A DNA stretch of 64,000 nt from Ceratodon purpureus (taxonomy: Eukaryota; Streptophyta; Bryopsida; Pseudoditrichales; Ditrichaceae). This document shows, piece by piece, positions 57,403 to 64,000 of this stretch (position 1 is the stretch's first letter; the number at the start of each line of letters is the position of its first letter). The stretch covers positions 9,678,344-9,742,343 of the forward strand of contig CM026427.1 in the NCBI GenBank assembly GCA_014871385.1, given 5' to 3'. The notes beneath the pieces are model-generated. The model was not told the DNA's origin. It saw only the letters and a program-made list of their open reading frames with translations, and did not search any database. The translations under genes and the position numbers were made by a program.

Positions 57403-57993
57403 GTTAGGCGGACTTTTTCGCCTCCAACTTGCAGTTCTTCCCTCCTCCTGACCAACAGAACACCTTCCATCGGCTGCCCGCCGACTTGGTCGACCCGTTT
57501 GTGCGGCCTTCAAATATATGATTTACTCATTGACCTTACGGCTATGCTTTCAGGGAAATAGTTTTCCGAGTAGGTTATAATGTGATAGGATTTACGTCAA
57601 CTTGGTACATAGTGCTGGGTGTAGACTTAATGTTGTAGGACTTCATGACTCAAAGTGCTACGGGACTAGTTAGTTTAGCGTGTTCTATTATCGGCGGGTC
57701 GCCGACTCTGTATTGTACATTTCATTACTTGAATCAACATGATATTCTTTAAAGTATTCATTGTAACTCTTATTCTGCATCATATGTCGCAATCTTCGGG
57801 TTCATATATCCATCACTGGCAAATTCCGCCCATGCACATCTCGATGTCCAGTTTTGCATTCCATATTCTGTGGTATTCATGTACAATGACACTGTTCATC
57901 TGTGGTCTCCATCCATCGGCGGTCCGCTGAGTTCGCATTGGTCATTTTTGAATTCTGGACTTTTTTTTGTCCAGAATTACCTAAATATCCCTT
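57403..57993. other. Right non-coding end of giant element
   Basis: Contains palindromes at 57469, 57690 and 57915 and ends in the right terminal inverted repeat (57965-57993). 'aattctggac' and its complement 'gtccagaatt' form a small palindrome at 57951-57978 mirroring the 'aattatggac' pair at the left end. Confidence 0.7.
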
Positions 57994-58065
57994 AAATTGC
58001 ATTCATAGGTACATGCCCAAATTCCAAAAAAGCCCAAATGTGGATGATTGTCCTTTAGGGGTTAA

Positions 58066-61000
58066 TTATGATTGGTGCAGAAGCGCTTTATTATTAATAT
58101 CCAACCTCTCATGACTGTCAGAACTCTATGCTCGGTTAATGGCCATTCTATGACTTCACATTTAGAAATTCACAGGAAATTCTAGACTTACTCAAAAATT
58201 GTGTTTATTTTTGGGATGGATTTACACTTACTTTGCAGACAATGCAAAAATTCTAATTTTTTTCCAGCATTGTTCTAAGTAATTACACCTGAAATTCGAA
58301 CTATTTTCAACACCATCACCTTAGCATACACTTTTGGAGTTTTGGAGTATGTTTGTTTTTTGCTTAGAGGGGAAGTCTGATGTGAAGACAGTAAGTTACT
58401 TCATTCATAGGTCAAAAGTAGTTTTTCTTGATAATCAAATTAGAAGAGAGCTATGAGAGTGGTGATAAGAACGGTACAAAATTAGGGTTACAAATGGGCA
58501 GAGCCTATCCCTGCTTTATAGACGGGGACTCCCGTTTGAATGTCTTTTGTACTTTTGGACAAATATGAGCTGAGGTCATTAAATGTTTTTTTGAAGTTAT
58601 TTTAATTTGTTTAGGATGTTGGTTTTGGACATACTACCTATTTCTTTCAGCGCATTTAGAGGACAAGTTGTTCAAAGCAATGTTCACATTAAAAATTAGA
58701 AACATAGGAGGGGTGCAAAAATGAGGTTGTTGTATACAACCAAAGTTACGAACCTTTCACCGTATGCTGCGGATCTTAGAAGTACGGAGTCTACATAGGA
58801 GATATTAAAAAAACAATTTATAGTTATGAGTTTCAAATAGAAATCAAGAAACACCAGTCCTTCTAAAAAACTCTATAGTGACTCATGGTCACTCATTTCC
58901 ATGGTCTGATCTTACAATAAAGATGTCCATACCCTAGTCACTACAGTAAGTGCAAATACTTTATACTAAGCTATATAGTAGTACATCCACCGTCATGGTT
59001 ATTGCAAATCAAGTTTGTTGCATAAACATCTACCTCCATTAATGTACTTATTGTCTAAGGTTGATGATGACAAGGTCTCCACTAAAAGAGGGATTTTCCT
59101 CCATATTTTCTTCAATGCCTATAAAAGAGACGTCCATGACAAGCTTGTCTCTAAGACCTTGTATGCTAGTCAGATAATAAAATATCAATAAAACTTTATA
59201 GACAAAAAAATTATAAATGTTTTAGTCATTATGTTTTTATTCATCATGTATATTATTGTTTAAGGATGATTGACCACTGTCTTTGGTACTTGGAATTTTA
59301 GCGACATTGACCGTTGGTCTAACAATGTAGAAAATCAACATTCTTGGATCCAATTTGGATGAGCTCCATTCACTCTTGAAGGCTAGCTATTGGTCCATAA
59401 AAGACCTGCATTATCCAATACATCAAAATTTAGTTCTACAAGTAGGGGAAAACGACATTGTTTAACAAAGAAGGATCAAACTACGTTTTTCATCTTTGAT
59501 ATCTAGACTTGAATAAATATCTCATCGGAAGATGTTTTTCACAAGTTTCAAGGATTGTTTTTGTTTACACCAATTGACTACAAATATCAACGTCAACTAT
59601 GTACACCAAATTTCTCTTCAAGGTATGCTCTATTGCAAAATTATAAAAAGTTCTTGATTCCTCCCTCCACTAGTCTGTAGGTTTCAAATAAACATTGTTA
59701 GGTCTTCCCAAACCTCAACTTCTTTCCCAAATCCTCCCTTTTTTGCCACATTTCTTCTACCGTGAACAAAGAGTGTTGACACGAAGGTGTGCTTTTTGGA
59801 CGCAAATTTTGCCCTCACTTTGAACTGTGAAGTAGAAAAAGATCTACATCATCTCTTTCATCATGCATCACTTTTAGAAGATGCATTTCTTCTTTCTCCT
59901 CTTAAAATAAAAATTATAAAATGTTAGGGTTCAATTTCTATATCGAGTTATAATATCACACACCATTTCAAACTTACAGTATATGATGTTTCCAAAAATT
60001 TGGTATTTATGAGCTTTTAAAAATTACATATTCATTTATGATAAAAATACAACAATAAAAAAACATTTAGATACTTCTAATGAATTTGAAGGCATTTAGG
60101 ATCTTATTGGCCAATGCAAGTAATGCAGTTAAAGAAAAAAGATCATCATTCTAGTTAGATTATATTACTCTTGATGCATAAAACACATAAAATGATTAAA
60201 AATAATTCGTCATAATATTTGGAATTTTATATTTTACATTTAAATTGAAAATTCATAATTTCAAATTGATGATAATATAATCTAAAGTAACATCTTTAAT
60301 TTCAATGCAAAATTTAAATAGAACTATGTGCGATTTTGCACATATGTTATAGTCAACTATAGCTATATCAAAATTCCAACTTTCTTCATTTCTACAACGT
60401 TTGACATAGTGTTGTTTAAAACAATTTCAAAGCATGACTTACCATTTCACCTAACATGACATTTCAGCACCATCATCCTTAAAACTGTAAAAAAAATCTC
60501 AATTATACAACCAAAACAAAAACTCACAGGAGGAAAAAGTCTACTCTAACAACTCACATTGGAGCAACGAGAAAAACAAACAAAGTAGCTCATGTACATA
60601 AAATTTAACCCCTTTTCTAATCTATTATACAACACAACTCAGTTTGTCTCACTCAACCGTTCCACACTCAAATTTGTCGAGGAGACAAACCAAGCTTGTG
60701 GTCAATGTGCTCAACGGCATATGTCCTTCCATTACCTACAAAAAAACTCCAAAATTACCTCTCAAAGAATGAAATCATGAAAGTGAAAATAGGGTAACAA
60801 GCATGAGACAAATCCTCTGATGATGAAGCCAATCTGCCAAGCCCACAGACTCCAACCAAACCAAAGCTGGTGTATAAGGTAGCATAACACATGGGCACCG
60901 GGTCATTGTCATTACAAATGAACACTTTATTCACGCCGGCTTCCGTCTTCCCAAGAGCACGGAAGCGCTTCCGGGAGAATGGACATTGAGGTTGGAGGAG

Positions 61001-61784
61001 AGAATGACACCTCATCATACATTCCATGAAGTGGGAGAATGGTAACTCAAGGTAACTTCTATTTGGATGAAGTAACATTCCAGGAGAATGGACATTCCCT
61101 GAGGTTTCTCTACTGTGACTCCCACTAATGGCCTGCGGAATGAAATATTCCTGCCTAGGGAAGTGACAGTCCGAGAGAATCATCTTGTGACAAGCTCATT
61201 CGTTGCTAAAAAAGATCCACGTTTTGATAATCTGCCAACAAACGAGTCCCTGTTCTCGTCAGAATTGGACAGCTTGATTTCAGAGGTAACAAAGAACTGG
61301 TATTTTCTTCCTCTACATCTGTTTTCAGTTCATGTTTCTGTGGACTCTGACACAGCAGAATGATGAAAACATGTCTCGAGTTCTGGCTACTGTTTCGTGT
61401 ATTAGTAGTATCTTATAAATTGTCAATGATTATATACCGTTTTTAAATGCCACTGACATGGTTATGATCCCATCTTCATAGGTTGTACATGAATGGGTCG
61501 AAGTCTGCTCAACCTCTTCCCCTAATGCATCCGCTACTTCAGGAACTCCGATACACGGATTTTATTTTTACATTCTACTTTTACTTTTTACTTTTACATT
61601 TTCCCAATAGTATATATGTGACCTCTGACCCTATTTTAGTTCCTATTGTCACACTTCTCATGCTATGAACCAGCTCTCTTCCATTCCTCACTTCTTATGT
61701 TCCGCACTCTAACTTCAACAAACTTCTCAACTTCCTAACTTCTTAAATTTCTTAATACACGAATTGCAGTCCCCCCTTGGGTCC
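58066..61784. repeat. AT-rich intergenic with dispersed repeats
   Basis: 58600-58810 matches 33435-33740, and 59278-59345 matches 35715-35790, so one larger repeat family occurs on both sides of the giant element. At 61140-61290 a frame (PREVTVRENHLVTSSF..., SSELDSLISE) ends at GAG/GTAACA and could be an exon fragment of unknown identity. No other gene is supported. Confidence 0.45.
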
Positions 61785-63938
61785 ATGGAGTTCACGCAGT
61801 ACCATGAGCCTTCCAACAACAAAGAGGGTGACCCCGCCTTAGGGTTCCTCACGCGCAAGAAGACCCAAGTGAAGCTCCTTCGCCCCACGCGTGTCAAGAA
61901 CAAAACCCCTGCGCCCGTGCAGATTAGTGCGGAGCAAATCGTGCGCGAGGCTCAAGAGCGTCAGGAGGCTGAATTCCGCCCAGCAAAGCAGAAGCTCACT
62001 GACTCTGAAGAGCTCGCGGAGTATAGATTGCGCAAGCGCAAGGAGTACGAAGATCTAGTTCGCCGAGTGCCACGGAACACCAGCGTCTGGGTCAAGTATG
62101 CGCAATGGGAGGAGAGTCAGCGCGATTTTGCAAGATCGAGATCCATTTGGGAACGCGCTATCGAGGTGGATTCTACCAACTCTACCCTCTGGCTGAAGTA
62201 CAGCGAGATGGAAATGAAGAACAAGTTTATCAACCATGCCCGCAACGTTTGGGACCGAGCTGTGTCATTGCTTCCTCGAATGGACCAGCTTTGGTACAAG
62301 TATATTCACATGGAGGAACTATTAGGGAACTTACCCGGAGCTCGGCAACTCTTCGAGCGGTGGATGACTTGGGAGCCTGATCATCGTGGTTGGGCTGCCT
62401 ATATTCAGTTTGAACTCCGATACAATGAAATTGATAGAGCGAGGTCCATTTACGACAGGTATGTAGAATGTCACCCTGGTGATAAAGCCTGGATTCGCTA
62501 TGCGAAGTTTGAAGTCAAGAATGGTGAAATTGCCCGAGCTAGGCAGTGCTATGAGTGTGCCATGGAGCAGTTGGGCGAAGATGGTCAGACGGAGGGGCTC
62601 TTTGTTGCTTTCGCTCAGTTTGAAGAGAGATGTAAGGAGGTAGAGCGTGCTAGAGTAATCTACAAGTATGCTTTAGATCATATCCCAAAGGAAAAAGCTA
62701 AGACCATATATCAGAAATTTGTTCTATTTGAGAAGCAGTATGGTGACAGAGAAGGTATCGAGAATGTGATCATGGGGAAAAGGCGTTTTCAGTATGAAGA
62801 CGAGGTGAAGAAAAATCCATTGAACTATGATTCGTGGTTCGACTATGCTCAGTTGGAAGAAAGTATGGGTGATAAAGGAAAAGTTCGAGAGGTTTATGAA
62901 AGGGCAATTGCAAACGTGCCTCCTTTTGAGCAGAAGCAATACTGGCAACGTTACCTTTATCTATGGATCAACTATGCCCTCTATGAGGAACTGGAGGCTG
63001 AAGACTATGACAGAACTAGGGATGTTTATAAGGCGTGTTTGGGCATTATACCGCACGCAAAATTTACGTTTGCGAAGATATGGATCATGGCATCGCACTT
63101 CGAGATTCGGCAGAAAAATCTCAAAGCTGCTCGAACCATTCTGGGAAATGCTATTGGAAGGGCCCCAAAAGACAAGATTTTCAAGACATACATTGAGATA
63201 GAGCTGCAGCTTGGAAACATAAATCGATGTCGAACTCTTTATGAGAAGTACTTGGAGTGGTCACCAGCCAATTGCTATGCATGGAGCAAATATGCACAAC
63301 TGGAGAGGTCCTTAGGAGAGACTGAAAGGGTTCGCTCAATCTTCAAAGTTGCTATTGCTCAACCACTCCTTGATATGCCTGAGTTGCTGTGGAAGGGCTA
63401 TATTGAATTCGAAATATCCGAGGGAGAGCATGACCGGACGCGACAACTTTATGAGAGACTCCTGGACCGGACCAAGCATCTGAAGGTTTGGGTAAGTTAC
63501 GCTAAGTTTGAGGCAACAGTGGCCCTTGAGGAGGAGGTCGTTGCCAAAAAAGAAGGCCGAGAGCCGGATACGGCCAAGGTAGCTGGACAGGCTCGAGAGC
63601 GTGCTCGGAGAACAAAAGGAGTGTTTGAAAGGGCTTATGAGAGCCTGCAAATATCAGCACCTGAGAAGAAAGAGGAGAGAGCCATGTTGCTTGAGGAATG
63701 GAATGAAACCGAGCGCACTTTTGGAGAACATGGAGACCTCGCAGCTGTCCAAAGAAAATTGCCGAGGAAAGTGAAACGAAAGCGGCCAATTACCGCTGAG
63801 GACGGAACACCTGCTGGTTTTGAGGAGTACACTGACTACATATTTCCTGACGAGACTGGCATGGCCCCTAATCTCAAGATATTGGAAGCTGCTTACAAGT
63901 GGAAAAGGCACAAGACAGGTTCTGACAATGAATCCTGA
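61785..63938 (+). CDS. CRNKL1: Crooked-neck-like pre-mRNA splicing factor (CRNKL1/CLF1)
   Basis: 717-aa protein of the spliceosome NineTeen (Prp19) complex, nuclear, acting as a scaffold in catalytic activation and needed for splicing generally. The ATG at 61785 is the first in frame and follows a splice-like acceptor (AATTGCAG ending 61769), so a 5' UTR intron is likely. The N-terminus (ALGFLTRKKTQVKLLRPTRV, APVQISAEQIVREAQERQEA) is the conserved family start. From residue ~75 to ~590 it is built of half-a-TPR (HAT) repeats with the W..YA..E pattern, for example VWVKYAQWEESQ, LWLKYSEMEM and AWIRYAKFEVKNGEIARAR. The C-terminus is charged (KLPRKVKRKRP). The length matches plant homologues and the coding sequence is intronless. 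It looks fully functional. 63939-64000 is 3' UTR. Confidence 0.95.
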   Translation: MEFTQYHEPSNNKEGDPALGFLTRKKTQVKLLRPTRVKNKTPAPVQISAEQIVREAQERQEAEFRPAKQKLTDSEELAEYRLRKRKEYEDLVRRVPRNTSVWVKYAQWEESQRDFARSRSIWERAIEVDSTNSTLWLKYSEMEMKNKFINHARNVWDRAVSLLPRMDQLWYKYIHMEELLGNLPGARQLFERWMTWEPDHRGWAAYIQFELRYNEIDRARSIYDRYVECHPGDKAWIRYAKFEVKNGEIARARQCYECAMEQLGEDGQTEGLFVAFAQFEERCKEVERARVIYKYALDHIPKEKAKTIYQKFVLFEKQYGDREGIENVIMGKRRFQYEDEVKKNPLNYDSWFDYAQLEESMGDKGKVREVYERAIANVPPFEQKQYWQRYLYLWINYALYEELEAEDYDRTRDVYKACLGIIPHAKFTFAKIWIMASHFEIRQKNLKAARTILGNAIGRAPKDKIFKTYIEIELQLGNINRCRTLYEKYLEWSPANCYAWSKYAQLERSLGETERVRSIFKVAIAQPLLDMPELLWKGYIEFEISEGEHDRTRQLYERLLDRTKHLKVWVSYAKFEATVALEEEVVAKKEGREPDTAKVAGQARERARRTKGVFERAYESLQISAPEKKEERAMLLEEWNETERTFGEHGDLAAVQRKLPRKVKRKRPITAEDGTPAGFEEYTDYIFPDETGMAPNLKILEAAYKWKRHKTGSDNES

Positions 63939-64000
63939 TAAGTTACTCAAGGTTTACCTGCAGTCCAAATGGAATTGTTGGTAATTAAGCATCTCATGCA

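Larger units (their letters stand above)
40938..57931. repeat. Dispersed 17-bp palindrome GTCGGC-N5-GCCGAC (~30 copies)
   Basis: Copies or close variants start near 40938, 41071, 41171, 41271, 42318, 42433, 42640, 44716, 45878, 46235, 46588, 46666, 47608-47945 (six), 49449, 50912, 51762, 52352, 53230, 53615, 56392, 56626, 57469, 57690 and 57915. The 6-bp arms are nearly invariant while the centre varies (GGGCA, TGTCC, TGCCC, GGTCG). They lie in every recognisable intron, in UTRs and in coding sequence. None was seen outside the giant element. Confidence 0.85.
40446..57993. mobile_element. Giant DNA transposon with DUF7869, ParB/MTase-like and HAD-like genes
   Basis: 17,548-bp insertion in a piggyBac-type MITE. 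The left end AAGGGGTATTTAAGTAATTA and right end (reverse complement AAGGGATATTTAGGTAATTC) form inverted repeats of about 29 bp with three mismatches. AAAT lies on both sides (40442-40445, 57994-57997), and joining the flanks on a single AAAT restores the host sequence 'gtaaattgcat'. Cargo: leftward DUF8039-like and DUF7869 genes, rightward ParB/methylase-like gene and three HAD-like modules. A 17-bp palindrome is dispersed throughout. GC content is clearly above that of the AT-rich surroundings, suggesting separate origin. Superfamily not assigned. Confidence 0.85.
39639..58061. mobile_element. piggyBac-type MITE split by a 17.5 kb insertion
   Basis: The left piece 39639-40445 begins after TTAA (39635-39638) with CCCCTAAAGTTCTGAGGG. 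The right piece 57994-58061 ends TCCTTTAGGGG before TTAA (58062-58065). Together they make an element of about 870 bp, in reverse orientation to the intact 864-bp copy at 19166-20029. The right piece, 'ttgcattcataggtacatgc', corresponds to 'ttgcatttgcaggtacatgc' in that copy. Confidence 0.85.

Noticed and set aside
60755-61183. 142-codon minus-strand frame upstream of CRNKL1
   Set aside because: No recognisable domain and no codon or homology support; left as intergenic.

Overview
The window looks like nuclear DNA of a plant outside the seed plants, most likely a bryophyte (moss or liverwort), with a streptophyte alga or lycophyte not excluded. The reasons are spliced genes with GT-AG introns, a plant-type aldo-keto reductase, a DUF604-type glycosyltransferase fragment, a KP4-fold secreted protein of the sort known from mosses and fungi, AAACCCTA telobox repeats, and a dense load of DNA transposons. 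Species is not determinable from sequence reading alone.

Ordinary genes are few. Two intact seven-exon aldo-keto reductase genes (2375-5191 minus, 25747-28568 plus) form an inverted duplicate pair about 20 kb apart; all exon joins stay in frame and the products are 347 and 346 aa. A single-exon KP4-like gene lies at 21857-22252. A full-length Crooked-neck/CLF1 splicing factor ends the window (61785-63938). Broken gene pieces (DUF604 glycosyltransferase, the C-terminal exons of PAN2) lie at 13.6-16.6 kb. A lineage-specific Cys-rich gene family has three members at 31-39 kb.

The rest is layered mobile DNA. A complete piggyBac element (7559-13074, TTAA on both sides, intact DDD transposase with zinc-binding tail) sits inside an older MITE whose unoccupied relative at 34863-35604 shows the empty site. 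Non-autonomous elements with the same CCCCTAAA ends lie at 540-1720, 19166-20029 and (truncated) up to 23160, and a fourth occupies 39639-58061 but is split by a 17.5 kb insertion.

That insertion (40446-57993) is the main discovery candidate. It has about 29-bp terminal inverted repeats (AAGGG...CCCTT) and a 4-bp AAAT target duplication. It carries two divergent transcription units. Leftward: a DUF8039-like protein and a DUF7869 RNase H-like putative transposase. Rightward: a roughly 1300-aa protein with a ParB/sulfiredoxin-like domain and a degenerate class-beta N4/N6 DNA-methylase-like domain, followed by three tandem FCP1/HAD-like modules whose catalytic aspartates are lost. About 30 copies of a 17-bp palindrome, GTCGGC(N5)GCCGAC, are spread through introns, UTRs, a 74-bp tandem array and even coding sequence of this element, and I saw none elsewhere in the window. 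The second HAD module is interrupted by a 1.87 kb CACTA element with a GGT duplication. Order of events: piggyBac-type MITE, then the giant element inside it, then CACTA inside the giant element.
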